A program made the translations under genes and the position numbers. The notes beneath the pieces are model-generated. The model did not search any database. It was not told the origin of the DNA and saw nothing but the letters and a program-made list of their open reading frames with translations. This document shows positions 40,710 to 50,335 of a DNA stretch of 64,000 nucleotides, piece by piece. Positions within the stretch are counted from its first letter, which is position 1. Each line of letters starts with the position of its first letter. The DNA comes from a virus, in IMG/VR virus record IMGVR_UViG_3300046536_000173, positions 19,471-83,470 of that record, one strand, 5' to 3'.

Positions 40710-41956
40710 GCGCCGCGATCGGCGCCATCGCGCACGGTGTCACGACGCACGGCCCGCCACCCGGAGCCGCCGACGTGCTGTCGTTGACCGTGGGCAATCA
40801 GACCATCACCGGATGGCAGCGCGTCTCCGTGACCCGCCCGCTCGCCGCGATCCCCGCGAGCTTTTCGATCGAGGTGACGGAGCGCTATCCGAACGCCGCC
40901 GACATCGACCTGAAGCCGGGGTTTCCGTGCACCGTCAAGATCGGTTCCGATCTCGTGCTGACCGGATACGTTGACCGCTACACGTCCGCGATCAGCGCTT
41001 CACAGCACACGATCCGCGTCGAGGGCCGGAGCATGTCGGAGGATCTGGTCGATTGCTCCGCCGTCGTCAAAAAAACGAGCGCGGGCAACACGCCGACGCA
41101 AGGACTCCAGATACGCAACGGCGACGTGCTCTCGATCGTGCGCGCGCTCGCCGCCCCTTACGGCGTGACCGTCCAGTGCGACGCGCCGGGGCCTTTCAGG
41201 GCAATTCCCCAATTCAACATCAACCTGGGCGAAACCGTGTGGGAGATCATCGACCGGATCACGAGATATTCAAAGCTGATCGCTTACGACATGCCGGATG
41301 GCTCGATCATGCTTTCCGAAGTCGGAAAGGTGTCGATGGCGTCCGGGTTCAGGATCGGAGTCAACGTCGAGACCGCCGACGTGATGTTTTCGACAGATCA
41401 GCGTTATTCCGAATATGAAGGCCACCTGATCGCGATGATGTCGCTCGGCACCGACGCGGGCGAAAACTTTCCGACTGTTGGCGAGATCGTGCGCGACGAT
41501 GAAATGGCCGCGCTGCGCCGCCCGGACGGAAGCCCACGCTTCCGCAAGCTCTACGTCATCAGTGAACAATTCGACATGGGTCGTCCGATCGCGGGCGACC
41601 GTGCCGCCTGGGAGAAAAATCGCCGCTGGGGCCAGAGCTTCAACTTCAGCGTGACGACCGACGCGTGGCGCGACGCATCGGGTAAGCTGTGGTCGCCGAA
41701 CTATCTCGCCCCGATCGACGCCGAAGCGCTGAAGCTGAAGCATCGCGACTGGCTGATCGGCACCGTGACCTATCTGCGCGACGAAAGCGGACAGCACGCG
41801 CACCTGTCGCTGTGGCCGAAAGAGGCTTTCACCGTCGAGCCGACATCGCCGAACGTGCTGGTCACGCAAGACGACGTGAACCGCAACAACGCGACGAAGC
41901 CGAACCCGCCCGCGCCACAGCACAAAATGCTGACCGAGGAGGAGATCAGCCTTTGA
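40706..41956 (+). CDS. Baseplate hub protein (Mu gpP/gp44-like)
   Basis: This 416-aa protein parallels 1332-2594: [74 protein letters not shown]. Differences cluster around 41050-41200 and at the C-terminus, which ends in LTEEEISL instead of a Pro-rich tail; these ends face the different spikes. Confidence 0.85.
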   Translation: MSAAIGAIAHGVTTHGPPPGAADVLSLTVGNQTITGWQRVSVTRPLAAIPASFSIEVTERYPNAADIDLKPGFPCTVKIGSDLVLTGYVDRYTSAISASQHTIRVEGRSMSEDLVDCSAVVKKTSAGNTPTQGLQIRNGDVLSIVRALAAPYGVTVQCDAPGPFRAIPQFNINLGETVWEIIDRITRYSKLIAYDMPDGSIMLSEVGKVSMASGFRIGVNVETADVMFSTDQRYSEYEGHLIAMMSLGTDAGENFPTVGEIVRDDEMAALRRPDGSPRFRKLYVISEQFDMGRPIAGDRAAWEKNRRWGQSFNFSVTTDAWRDASGKLWSPNYLAPIDAEALKLKHRDWLIGTVTYLRDESGQHAHLSLWPKEAFTVEPTSPNVLVTQDDVNRNNATKPNPPAPQHKMLTEEEISL

Positions 41957-43800
41957 CCGCGACCGCGCGTCTGTATCGCCGCGTGATGATGTCGGTGATG
42001 CCGATGAAAATCACGGCGACCGACGACACCGGGCCGATCCACCGCGCACAGGTGCGCGGGTTCCCGCTTGAAACAATCGACGCGATGCCGGTGCTCCAGA
42101 TTTACGGCCTCGCCTCGCATGCCGAACCGGGATCCGATGCGATGGCGATGTTCGCCTCCGGCGACCGATCGAACGGCGTCATCGTCGCGACGGGCAATCA
42201 AAAGCATCGCTTGCGCAACCTGAAGTCGGGCGAGGTCGCGCTTTACGACAACACCGACAATCAAAGCGTGCTGAAGCTCGCCAACGGCGGCAACATCGAG
42301 GTTAGCGCGAGCACGAAGCACACGACGACGGTCCCGACCGTCGAGGTCAACGCGAAGGAAGGGGTCAAGGTCACGACGCCGCTGGTCGATGTCCAGGGGC
42401 GGCAAACGATGTCGCACGATCCCGTCGCGTCGAACGAAGTCGTCACGAAGTCATATTGCGACGCGAACCGGGGAGGAGGATCAGCGGGACCGCCCGGACC
42501 TCCCGGCCCGACCGGACCGCAAGGGCCGCAGGGACCGGCTGGACCCGCTGGAGCGACCGGACCCGCTGGCGCCGCCTCGACCGTGCCCGGACCCGCTGGA
42601 CCCGCTGGAGCGAAGGGCGATCCCGGAGCGACCGGAGCGCCGGGACCAACCGGAGCGACGGGGCCGCAGGGAGTCGCCGGAACGCCCGGAGCCGCTGGCG
42701 CGACCGGAGCGCAAGGCCCGAAGGGCGACACGGGATCGCAAGGGACGCAGGGACCGCCTGGGGCGGACTCGACCGTGCCAGGACCAACCGGACCCGCTGG
42801 CGCGCAAGGCCCGCAGGGCGTGCCAGGAACGCCGGGGGCTACGGGATCGACCGGACCGCAGGGCGTGCCCGGAGCGGACTCGATCGTGCCCGGACCACAA
42901 GGCCCGCAGGGTGTCCAGGGCGTGCCCGGAACGCCTGGAGCCACCGGAGCGCAGGGACCGATCGGACTGACCGGCGCGCCTGGAGCCGACAGCACCGTGC
43001 CCGGACCACAGGGACCGCAAGGCCCGATCGGACTGACCGGAGCGACGGGACCGAAGGGCGACACCGGGGCCACGGGGACGCAGGGACCGCCTGGAGCCGA
43101 CAGCACCGTGCCCGGACCAACCGGAGCGACGGGGCCGCAGGGTGTCCAGGGCGTCGCCGGAACGCCCGGAGCGACGGGAGCGCAGGGACCGAAGGGCGAC
43201 ACCGGAGCGACCGGAGCCGCCTCGACCGTTCCCGGCCCGCAGGGGCCGAAGGGTGACACGGGCGCGACGGGGCCAGCCGGAAGCACCGTGGCATCTGGCG
43301 TATCGTTCGCGCCCGCTGGGAACGTCGCCGCGACGAACGTGCAGGGCGCGATCGCCGAGGTGGACGCGGAGAAGGTCGCCAAGAGTGGCGACGTGATGAC
43401 CGGGAACCTTAAAATCTCCGTGGCCGACAACGCCCTTGGGCTACTGGTCAACGGCGCGACCACAGGTGTCCGCTTCGTCGCGGGCCCAGGTGGCATATCA
43501 ATCGAAGGTGTAGATAATAGCGGGGTCGGTTCCTATCAGCCGCTCAATTTCTATGGGTCGGTAATTAAATTCAATCAGGCTGTTACGCTGATCGCCGATC
43601 CCGCCGCCCCGTTGGAAGCGGCGACGAAACAATACGTTGACAACACGATCACCGCCCGGATCGGACACTCGCAATGGGATGGCGTCGGCCTCGCCGAGAC
43701 GCGCCCCGGAGACGACGCGCCGCCCGACCTGATCGCCGAGATGCGCGCGACGATCGCCGACCTCGCCGCCCGCGTCGCCGTGCTGGAGGCTCGCGCATGA
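41953..43800 (+). CDS. Baseplate spike (gp45-like) with long collagen-like domain, TTG start
   Basis: The TTG overlaps the hub stop (TTGA). This 615-aa protein has a spike domain (1 to about 170, close to unit 1) and collagen-like Gly-X-Y repeats of about 270 residues (about 176-449). The repeats are interrupted at intervals by ADSTVPGP or AASTVPGP, after which the triplet phase is kept. A C-terminal domain ([20 protein letters not shown]) ends in a coiled coil ([15 protein letters not shown]) for trimerisation. There is no S74 chaperone, unlike unit 1. It is probably a long flexible trimeric fibre emerging at the tail tip. Confidence 0.8.
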   Translation: MTATARLYRRVMMSVMPMKITATDDTGPIHRAQVRGFPLETIDAMPVLQIYGLASHAEPGSDAMAMFASGDRSNGVIVATGNQKHRLRNLKSGEVALYDNTDNQSVLKLANGGNIEVSASTKHTTTVPTVEVNAKEGVKVTTPLVDVQGRQTMSHDPVASNEVVTKSYCDANRGGGSAGPPGPPGPTGPQGPQGPAGPAGATGPAGAASTVPGPAGPAGAKGDPGATGAPGPTGATGPQGVAGTPGAAGATGAQGPKGDTGSQGTQGPPGADSTVPGPTGPAGAQGPQGVPGTPGATGSTGPQGVPGADSIVPGPQGPQGVQGVPGTPGATGAQGPIGLTGAPGADSTVPGPQGPQGPIGLTGATGPKGDTGATGTQGPPGADSTVPGPTGATGPQGVQGVAGTPGATGAQGPKGDTGATGAASTVPGPQGPKGDTGATGPAGSTVASGVSFAPAGNVAATNVQGAIAEVDAEKVAKSGDVMTGNLKISVADNALGLLVNGATTGVRFVAGPGGISIEGVDNSGVGSYQPLNFYGSVIKFNQAVTLIADPAAPLEAATKQYVDNTITARIGHSQWDGVGLAETRPGDDAPPDLIAEMRATIADLAARVAVLEARA

Positions 43801-44402
43801 CCGGGTGGATCGAGGGCATCGTCGGATTGCCCGTCCCCGCCGCCGATGTCTCGCCGCCGCCCGTCGCCGACTGTCGTGGCGACATCTTCATCCTGTGGGA
43901 CAACCGCAACGCGCAAGGCGACTGGAGCCTCGCCGATGGCGACCTCCAGACCGGGCAAGACCTCGAAACCGCGTGTCTCGTGTCGCTGTTCACGGACAAG
44001 CTCGCGACGCCCGACTTCACGCCGACCGACGGCACGAGCGATCGACGCGGGTGGTGGGCCGACGTTTACAGTGACACGCCGCTGGGATCGAACCTGTGGC
44101 AGCTTGAACGCGCCAAAAAGACCCGCGACACGCTGGGCCTCGCGCGCCGCTACGCCGAAGAGTCGCTTCAGTGGCTCGTCGAGGATGGCGTGGCGAAACA
44201 GATCGCCGTCAACACGTCCTGGCTGGGCGAAGCGATCGGCTCGACGCTCCTGGGCATCGGCATCGCGATCCTGAAGCCGGATGGCAGCGTGACCCGCTTC
44301 ACCTTCGGCTGGGCGTGGCAAAGCCTCGCCGCGCTGCCCTCGCCCGTGCGCGTGCCGCCGCCGCTGATCGCGCAACCCGTCCCCGTCGCCGTGAGGAGAT
44401 GA
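43797..44402 (+). CDS. Phage GP46 family baseplate protein
   Basis: This 201-aa homologue of 4740-5384 shares [40 protein letters not shown] and the C-terminal PSPVRVPPP. The N-terminal segment ([20 protein letters not shown]) is different. ATGA overlap with the spike. Confidence 0.85.
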   Translation: MTGWIEGIVGLPVPAADVSPPPVADCRGDIFILWDNRNAQGDWSLADGDLQTGQDLETACLVSLFTDKLATPDFTPTDGTSDRRGWWADVYSDTPLGSNLWQLERAKKTRDTLGLARRYAEESLQWLVEDGVAKQIAVNTSWLGEAIGSTLLGIGIAILKPDGSVTRFTFGWAWQSLAALPSPVRVPPPLIAQPVPVAVRR

Positions 44403-44406
44403 CCCG

Positions 44407-45519
44407 GTGCCCTTCGCCCGCCCGCCTCTGACGACGCTCCGCAATCAGGCGGTGCAGGACATCACGACCTCCGGGGTTCCCGGCCTCGACGGACTGTTGC
44501 GCAACGCCGTTTTGCGTGTGCTCGCCTGGGTGATGTCGGGCCTCGCATATAGCGTTTACGGTTACCTCGATTGGATCATGCAACAGTCGGTTCCGTTCAC
44601 CGCGACCGACGAATATCTCGAAGCCTGGGCCGCGCTGATCGGAATCTATCGGAAGGATGCGACGCCCTCGACCGGGTTCGCGCAATTCGTTGGAACGCCG
44701 GGGCTTGGTCTCGCGACCGGCATCGGACTGACCCGCCAGGACGGCACCCCCTACACCGTGACGGAAGGCGCCTTCGTCGATGCTGGCGGCTTCGTCACCG
44801 TGCCCATCCTCGCCGCCGTGATGGGCGCCGCGACGAACGCCGACGCGCCCGTGCCGATCGCGATCGACAGCCCGGTGCCGGGGATCAATTCCGGGGGCAT
44901 GACCGTGGGTCCGCTCACGGGCGGATCGGACCAGGAATCAACCGAAGCGTTCCGCTCGCGCATGTTGCTGAAGTATCGCGCGCCCCCGCAAGGCGGATCG
45001 GAAGCCGATTACATCGAATGGGCGCTCGAAGTGCCGGGATGCTCGCGCGTGTGGATCACCGCCAGCGGCTACGGGCCGGGGACCGTCATCGTCTATCCGA
45101 TGTTTGACGACGCCGAAGCCGCGAATGGTGGCTTCCCTGTCGGATCGGACGGATGCGCGACGGAGGAAACGCGCGGCGTGACCGCGACCGGCGATCAGCT
45201 TGCCGTCGCCGATCACATCTGGCCGGTGCAGCCGATCACCACGCTCGTGTATGTCTCCGCGCCCGTGCCGTTCCCGATCGACGTGACCTTGCATGTGCTC
45301 GATCCGAACACGCCCGAGATGCAAGCGGAGATCGTGCTCGCGTTGCAAGACATGTTCCTGATCGTCGGCGAGGTCGGAGGCACGGTCTATCCCTCCGACA
45401 TGTATCAGGCGATCCTGGCGACGCCGGGGATCAATCACTTTTCGATGGCGCTTCCCGCTGATCCCGTCGTCGCGCCGCCTGGAGCGCTTCCGATCATGGG
45501 CGCGTTGACGGTCACGTAA
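44407..45519 (+). CDS. Baseplate J family protein (Mu gp47-like)
   Basis: This 370-aa protein has exactly the length of the unit 1 copy. GTG start; PGLDGLLRNAVLRVLAWVMS, YLDWIMQQSVPFTATDEYLE, GMTVGPLTGGSDQES, ADYIEWALEVPGCSRVW. Part of the baseplate wedge. Stop and gp48 start overlap by one base (TAATG). Confidence 0.9.
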   Translation: MPFARPPLTTLRNQAVQDITTSGVPGLDGLLRNAVLRVLAWVMSGLAYSVYGYLDWIMQQSVPFTATDEYLEAWAALIGIYRKDATPSTGFAQFVGTPGLGLATGIGLTRQDGTPYTVTEGAFVDAGGFVTVPILAAVMGAATNADAPVPIAIDSPVPGINSGGMTVGPLTGGSDQESTEAFRSRMLLKYRAPPQGGSEADYIEWALEVPGCSRVWITASGYGPGTVIVYPMFDDAEAANGGFPVGSDGCATEETRGVTATGDQLAVADHIWPVQPITTLVYVSAPVPFPIDVTLHVLDPNTPEMQAEIVLALQDMFLIVGEVGGTVYPSDMYQAILATPGINHFSMALPADPVVAPPGALPIMGALTVT

Positions 45520-46199
45520 TGCTCGCCCCGGTTTATTCGACCTTCGACTATCTGCAACAATTCCTCCGCCTCCTCCCGCGTGGCCGCGTCTGGCATCGCG
45601 GCTGGGGCGCCGTGCAATCCGCCGATCTGTTGACCCTCATGCCGACCTGGGTGCGGCTGCACATGCGCGCGAACGACGCGATCATCGAGGCGTTCCCGTG
45701 CACGACGACGGAGATGCTACCGGAATGGGAAGCCTCGCTTGGCCTCCCCGATCCGTGCACCGGCCCGCTGGCGACGCTCCAGGCGCGCACCGCCGCCGTG
45801 TGCGGAAAGTTCGTCGGGCGCGGCGGATCGTCGATCGAATACTTCGTGCATCTCGCCGCGAGCCTGGGCTATCAGATCACCGTCGAAACATTCAAACCGT
45901 TCTATGCTTCGCAGGGGCGCGCGGGCGATCCGCTCTATGACGAAGCCTGGGCCTATACCTTCCGCATCATCGTCGAGGGCGAGGATACCGTCGTCTGGTT
46001 CCGCGCCTCCGCGTCCGCCGCGCAAGAACCGCTCGCCGATTATCTGTCCGACCTCCTGCAATGCGTCGTCGAGCGACTGAAGCCAGCGGGTTCGCACATC
46101 ATCTGGGCATACCGGATCGACGCCGCGATCTGGGACGACGGCAAGTCGATCTGGGACGTTGGCGACTCGATCTGGGATCAAAAGGTGGCAAGCACATGA
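45519..46199 (+). CDS. gp48 family baseplate protein with C-terminal IWD repeats
   Basis: Residues 1-190 match the gp48 family (LLPRGRVWHRGWGAVQSADL, CTTTEMLPEWEASLGLPDPC). The last 30 residues contain three copies of an xIWDxGxS-like unit (AAIWDDGKSIWDVGDSIWDQ), absent in unit 1. Such Trp-Asp repeats probably dock the next gene's fibre. Confidence 0.85.
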   Translation: MLAPVYSTFDYLQQFLRLLPRGRVWHRGWGAVQSADLLTLMPTWVRLHMRANDAIIEAFPCTTTEMLPEWEASLGLPDPCTGPLATLQARTAAVCGKFVGRGGSSIEYFVHLAASLGYQITVETFKPFYASQGRAGDPLYDEAWAYTFRIIVEGEDTVVWFRASASAAQEPLADYLSDLLQCVVERLKPAGSHIIWAYRIDAAIWDDGKSIWDVGDSIWDQKVAST

Positions 46200-48073
46200 C
46201 CTCGCAAATCGACATCACGAAGCCGATCTTCGGCACGCCGACGACGCAAAGCGTGCGAGACAATTTCACGACCGCGCATAATGAGATCACGACGTTGCAA
46301 GGTCAGGTCGCCGGTTCGCCGTTCCTCCCGCTCGCCGGGGCGCGGATGACTGGCGTCATGTATCTGTTCAACGATCCGACCGACGCGATGATGCCCGCGA
46401 CGAAAGGTTACGTTGACGCGAACGCTGGCGTCGGCGGCGGCGGCATCCCGGAAGCGCCCGCCGACAGCTTTTATTATGGCCGATACAACGGGGCCTGGGC
46501 CGCCGTGCTGGGCCTCGCCGGGGGAACCCTGACCGGCCCGCTGATCCTCGCCGCCGATCCGACGAACCCGCTTGGCGCTTGCTCGAAGCAATACGCGGAC
46601 GCGATCGCCGCCGCTCATCTGACCGACGCGCCGAACAACACGAACACCTACGGGCGCAAGGGCGCCGCCTGGGTCGGGGTGCTGCCGATCGTCGGAGGCC
46701 AGATCAGCGGGTCCGTGTCGATCGGCACCGTCGCCATCCCCGGCGATGTCAGTGTCCCGACGCTGTTTTCCAACGCGCAAACCTTCGCGCTCAACGCCGG
46801 GGTAAGCTGGAACGTCTACGGCGCGACGGGCGCGAACCCCTTCAAGTATCTCGCCGCTGGCTACGCGGGCGGCGTCGGTGTCACGCCAGCTGGCGACATG
46901 GCTTTTTCAGTTTACGCGTCTGGCGCGGCGGGTGGGGCGCTGACCGGAGGGGTGAGCTTCCTGTTCAATTACAAGGGCAACATGACGCTGCCCAACGCCG
47001 CGATTGTCCCGACCGACTCTTTCAAGCCGGGGTGGTTGAGCGCGAACGAATTCGTCACGATCGGGCACTATTGTTTCAACTCCTACATTCCCGCGCCGGG
47101 GACCGCCTGGAAATTTTTGCAAGCCGGGTATTGCGCGCAATTCTGGCAGGACGCCGCGACCGGCAACGTGACCCTCAACATCTCATCAGCCAGCGGCGCC
47201 GCTGGAGGAGCGGTCGGATCGGTCTGTTCGGTCCTGTGGGACAAGTCGGGAAATTATTACCTCGACGGAAATATCAATGGGGGGCAAGGCATCATGGCCC
47301 GCGCCTCCGGCGGCAACGCCTTCGTCGGTTCCTACCAAACCGCCGGAACCATGGCGAACGTCGGTTTTTGGAACTACAACAATACCCTTTATTTCGGCAA
47401 CGCGGACGGCAACGGGGCGCCCTCCGCGTCGAGGGGCTACATCGACCCGAGCAGCAATCTTTATATGACCGGCGCCCTGTATGGGGGCGCCGGGCTTTTT
47501 GTCGGAGCGTTGGGTTCCCAGTTCGGCGTTTATTCAAACCCCGCCGATCGCATCATGCAAATGGCGACGGGCTGGTATTGGGATTGGCAAATCTCCAGCG
47601 GCACGCTTATGTGGTATTCCCCTTCGGGGCCGCTTCTGAACATGCGCCTCGCGCCCGACAATTTGGCGTGGAACGCTATTGGCCCGATGGGCGGCAACGG
47701 TGCATATGTCAACATCTCCGACGAACGCGCGAAAACGGATGTCGCGCTCGCGACGGTGGGTCTCGCCGAGGTGTTGAAGCTGGAGCCGATCAACTTCACG
47801 CGCATCGCGCATCAACCGCCCGCCGACGCGATGATGGAGGACGGTTCGCCGGTTCCGACCGGATCGCATCCGCCCGAGATCGGTTTCAGCGCGCAACAGG
47901 TCCGGCCGATCATCCCCGAAGCCGTGCGCGTGATCGGATCACCGTTGCCCGATGGTAGCGGCACACTCGACACCGACACGCCGACGCTCGCGACGACCGA
48001 CACCGCGATCCTCGCCGCCGTCGTCAACGCGATTAAGAACATCGACGCGCGCCTTGTCGCGAAAGGGATATGA
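46196..48073 (+). CDS. Tail fibre with C-terminal S74-type chaperone
   Basis: This 625-aa protein begins ITKPIFGTPTTQSVRDNFTT, a fibre N-terminus, followed by two short LAADPTNPLGACSKQYADAI-type repeats known from phage fibres. Next is a long G/N/A-rich beta body, and then ISDERAKTDVALATVGLAEV with PEIGFSAQQVRPIIPEAV, the S74 intramolecular chaperone. ATGA overlap with gp48. Confidence 0.8.
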   Translation: MTSQIDITKPIFGTPTTQSVRDNFTTAHNEITTLQGQVAGSPFLPLAGARMTGVMYLFNDPTDAMMPATKGYVDANAGVGGGGIPEAPADSFYYGRYNGAWAAVLGLAGGTLTGPLILAADPTNPLGACSKQYADAIAAAHLTDAPNNTNTYGRKGAAWVGVLPIVGGQISGSVSIGTVAIPGDVSVPTLFSNAQTFALNAGVSWNVYGATGANPFKYLAAGYAGGVGVTPAGDMAFSVYASGAAGGALTGGVSFLFNYKGNMTLPNAAIVPTDSFKPGWLSANEFVTIGHYCFNSYIPAPGTAWKFLQAGYCAQFWQDAATGNVTLNISSASGAAGGAVGSVCSVLWDKSGNYYLDGNINGGQGIMARASGGNAFVGSYQTAGTMANVGFWNYNNTLYFGNADGNGAPSASRGYIDPSSNLYMTGALYGGAGLFVGALGSQFGVYSNPADRIMQMATGWYWDWQISSGTLMWYSPSGPLLNMRLAPDNLAWNAIGPMGGNGAYVNISDERAKTDVALATVGLAEVLKLEPINFTRIAHQPPADAMMEDGSPVPTGSHPPEIGFSAQQVRPIIPEAVRVIGSPLPDGSGTLDTDTPTLATTDTAILAAVVNAIKNIDARLVAKGI

Positions 48074-48074
48074 A

Positions 48075-48290
48075 ATGGAACCGCAACCGATACAACCCGA
48101 TCAGCCGATCACGATCACGCTCGACGCGCAGCAATGGAACATGGTCCTGGGTGCGCTCGGTGAAGCGCCCTGGCGCCTCGCGTCTCCGCTGATCAATCGG
48201 ATCATGGAACAAATCCAGGCCGTGCAGCAATCGCCCGCCGCGCCGCGCGCCGCCAAACCGAACGGAGCCGACGAACATGCACCGCATTGA
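48075..48290 (+). CDS. Small fibre-associated protein, 71 aa
   Basis: IQPDQPITITLDAQQWNMVL and GALGEAPWRLASPLINRIME resemble small proteins commonly encoded after phage fibres. It overlaps the next fibre gene by 14 nt. Absent from unit 1. Confidence 0.6.
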   Translation: MEPQPIQPDQPITITLDAQQWNMVLGALGEAPWRLASPLINRIMEQIQAVQQSPAAPRAAKPNGADEHAPH

Positions 48291-49113
48291 CAATCCGTCC
48301 GCCTCGACCTCGCTCCCGACGCCGAAGCCGTTCGGTCCCGAAGGCTACTTCACACCGGGCAACATCAACGTCGGGCAATCCGCGACGATCGTCGAATTCG
48401 ACTGGCTCAACTCAATACAAGAGGAACTGATGTCGATCGTCTCGCGTGGCGGTCTGACATCGGACAAAGCCGATAACACGCAGGTATTGAGGGCACTGGC
48501 GAACCTGTTCACTGGCGCCTATTCGATGATCACGATCACGCAATCGTTGCTGGTGCCGAACTACGCGACGCAAATCGCGTTCCGCCTTGTCGGCGCCGGG
48601 GGCGGAGGCGCGCACGCGCAAAGCGACGGGACCAACTATCGCTCCGGCGGCGGGGGCGGGTCCGGGGGCTACGCTGAAGCGCAACGCCCCGTCGTGCCCG
48701 GATCACTGTTGACCGCGATCGTCGGCGTCGGCGGCACCGTCGAGGCCCCTGGCACCGCGACCTCGCTCGCCTTCCCGTCGAATTGGAGCGTGACGGCGGA
48801 CGGCGGACAGCCCTCGCTCTGGGACGTTCCGACCAATTCGCACGGCGGCATCGGCGGGTCCGCCAGCGGTGGCGACCTCAATTCATATGGCAGCTTCGGA
48901 GGAGACGGCATCGCGTCCGGTGTCTACGCCTCGACCGGATACGGCGGACCCGGTGTCTGGGGCGGCGGCGCCCGCGCCGGAAACGGAGGGGGCGCGCCCG
49001 GACTCGGACCTGGAGCCGGAGGAGCCGGAGCCTATGACACACAGAACCTCAACACGTATTACGCGGGCGGACACGGAGCCGGGGGCATGATCCAGTATAG
49101 GTGGTTGCCATGA
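48277..49113 (+). CDS. Second tail fibre, glycine-rich tip
   Basis: The N-terminus (MHRIDNPSASTSLP, KPFGPEGYFTPGN, ATIVEFDWLNSIQEELMSIV) is shared with the unit 1 fibre at 7131. The C-terminal 170 residues are Gly-rich (GAGGGGAHAQSDG, GGGGGSGGYAEAQR, GAPGLGPGAGGAGAYD) and end in IQYRWLP, like polyglycine receptor-binding tips. 278 aa, no chaperone domain. Confidence 0.75.
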   Translation: MHRIDNPSASTSLPTPKPFGPEGYFTPGNINVGQSATIVEFDWLNSIQEELMSIVSRGGLTSDKADNTQVLRALANLFTGAYSMITITQSLLVPNYATQIAFRLVGAGGGGAHAQSDGTNYRSGGGGGSGGYAEAQRPVVPGSLLTAIVGVGGTVEAPGTATSLAFPSNWSVTADGGQPSLWDVPTNSHGGIGGSASGGDLNSYGSFGGDGIASGVYASTGYGGPGVWGGGARAGNGGGAPGLGPGAGGAGAYDTQNLNTYYAGGHGAGGMIQYRWLP

Positions 49114-49355
49114 CGACCTATGCTTGCGTCCGCGCCGGGTTCGTGACGCAGACCTTCACGCCCCTGCCCGAGTGGGAACATCTCGATCCAGCTGACCTGT
49201 TCGCGCTGCGCGCCGAATGGGTGCGCATCGACGGCCTCGACCCGCGCCCGTCCTACGGCTGGCGCTACGCCGATGGCACCTTCACGCCGCCGAATGGCTT
49301 CGAGGATGTCGCCGCGCTGATCGCCGCCATGATCGCCTTGCAAGCGTCGCCGTAA
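49110..49355 (+). CDS. Fibre accessory protein, 81 aa
   Basis: ATGA-linked to the fibre. Contains TYACVRAGFVTQTFTPLPEW and PRPSYGWRYADGTFTPPNGF, the latter a pattern common in small fibre-assembly proteins. Absent in unit 1. Confidence 0.55.
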   Translation: MTTYACVRAGFVTQTFTPLPEWEHLDPADLFALRAEWVRIDGLDPRPSYGWRYADGTFTPPNGFEDVAALIAAMIALQASP

Positions 49356-49570
49356 TGGCCGACCCATCGATCGCGCCGTCGTCGAACAGCATTTTGATCT
49401 CGGTCAGCGAAAAGCTCATCCGCGTGTTGCCGCCCGCGTTCCTCCTCCTGATCGTTCTGAATGTGCTTTTCCTCGGTGTCATCGCCTGGGTGTTCGACCA
49501 CAACGCCGACGTGCGGAACGTCATGCTGACCAAAATCATCGACCGCTGTTTGCTGCCGCCGACGCGCTGA
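49355..49570 (+). CDS. Small single-pass membrane protein
   Basis: Homologue of 8615-8842: LIRVLPPAFLLLIVLNVLFL and GVIAWVFDHNADVRNVML, with the conserved CLLPPTR end. One TM segment with a conserved HNA motif after it. Its place at the end of the late operon and the lack of any other candidate suggest a lysis role, unproven. Confidence 0.6.
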   Translation: MADPSIAPSSNSILISVSEKLIRVLPPAFLLLIVLNVLFLGVIAWVFDHNADVRNVMLTKIIDRCLLPPTR

Positions 49571-49679
49571 AGCCGGAACACGTCGCGAACTTTCGACGCC
49601 TCACGTCGAGCCTGGGGCCGATCGATCGCACCGTCGCCCGTTAGATCGCCCTGGCGCGCCCGCCTGGAGCCGCCTGGAG

Positions 49680-49723
49680 CCGCAAAGCAAAAGGGGTGCC
49701 CGCTTGGACACCCCTCGCCGTCG
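49680..49723 (-). terminator. Second copy of the 44-bp junction sequence
   Basis: Identical to 8878-8921, including the GGGGTG/CACCCC hairpin (49693-49714) and the T-rich minus-strand tail. It lies 110 bp after the last tail gene and before the stop of the last leftward gene of unit 3. The 49571-49679 stretch before it holds no gene. Confidence 0.65.
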
Positions 49724-49739
49724 CCGCCGTGCGCAGCCT

Positions 49740-50141
49740 TCAGTGTCGCGTGTCGGTGGGGTCAGAGATCGCCGAGGCCGGAACGAGACGGACGAACCGC
49801 ACGAGCGGGACAAGCTGCGCGAGCATGATCCGTGGGTCCGCCGTCGTGTATCCGCCCGGATGATGCGCAGCCGATCCGCCCTCGATCTCGCGCCCGACGA
49901 CGATCCCGTTCCCCGCGAGCGGCGCGTCGTCGAGCCGGAGCGCGAAGCGGAAGCCGACAGTCGGCGACTTCAACAGCCCTTCGTCATCGACATACAGCAC
50001 GTCGCCGGAGGGCCACGCGTGCGCGATGTCGATGTATCCGCCGATCAGCTTGCGCGCGTCGATCAGCATCGCCGAACCGTGCGCGACCTCGACCTCCGAG
50101 ATCGTCCGCTTCGTCGCGTCGATGAACCATGCGCGGGGCAT
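49740..50141 (-). CDS. DUF3846-like protein, 133 aa
   Basis: RTISEVEVAHG, LIGGYIDIAHAWPSGDVLYV, DDEGLLKSP, DDAPLAGNGIVVGREIEGG match the DUF3846 layout of phage and plasmid proteins of unknown function. It is the last gene of the unit 3 int cluster; no counterpart in unit 2. Confidence 0.65.
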   Translation of the reverse strand: MPRAWFIDATKRTISEVEVAHGSAMLIDARKLIGGYIDIAHAWPSGDVLYVDDEGLLKSPTVGFRFALRLDDAPLAGNGIVVGREIEGGSAAHHPGGYTTADPRIMLAQLVPLVRFVRLVPASAISDPTDTRH

Positions 50142-50335
50142 CAGACCTCCTCCCCGTCGTCGCTCGCCTGTCGATCGATCTCCTCGGCGCGCTCCAAAAA
50201 TTTCCGACTGAAAAGCGCTTTCAGCATGACACGCTGATCCGCTGGAGCGCGCGCGAGGATGATCCCTTCGATCCCCGTCATCTGAAGCTGAAGGATGCGA
50301 ACTTCGCGCCAGAGCGCTTCGATGTCATCGCTCAT
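50141..50335 (-). CDS. Hypothetical helical protein, 64 aa
   Basis: The ATG overlaps the int stop (ATGA). Helical (IEALWREVRILQLQMTGIEG, ALFSRKFLERAEEIDR). Unit 3 only. Function unknown. Confidence 0.55.
   Translation of the reverse strand: MSDDIEALWREVRILQLQMTGIEGIILARAPADQRVMLKALFSRKFLERAEEIDRQASDDGEEV

Larger units (their letters stand above)
8878..49679. mobile_element. Prophage unit 2, complete, about 40.8 kb
   Basis: This is a complete temperate phage gene set in normal order: int, leftward recombination operon, repressor/Cro switch, replication, packaging, head, Mu-like contractile tail, fibres. Its early half is homologous to unit 3 and its tail to unit 1. The period of about 40.8 kb is estimated from the spacing of the two copies of a 44-bp sequence (8878 and 49680) and agrees with the spacing of the two integrase genes. 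The repressor gene is broken by an amber codon; the other essential-looking genes are open. Confidence 0.8.

Noticed and set aside
42480-43300. Possible CRISPR-like or tandem DNA repeat array
   Set aside because: The periodicity is Gly-X-Y codons with variable third bases; there are no equal spacers and an open frame covers it.
42261-43496. Minus-strand frame with Gly-Pro-Cys repeats opposite the collagen-like domain
   Set aside because: It is the reverse complement of Gly-X-Y codons and shows regular repeats only for that reason.
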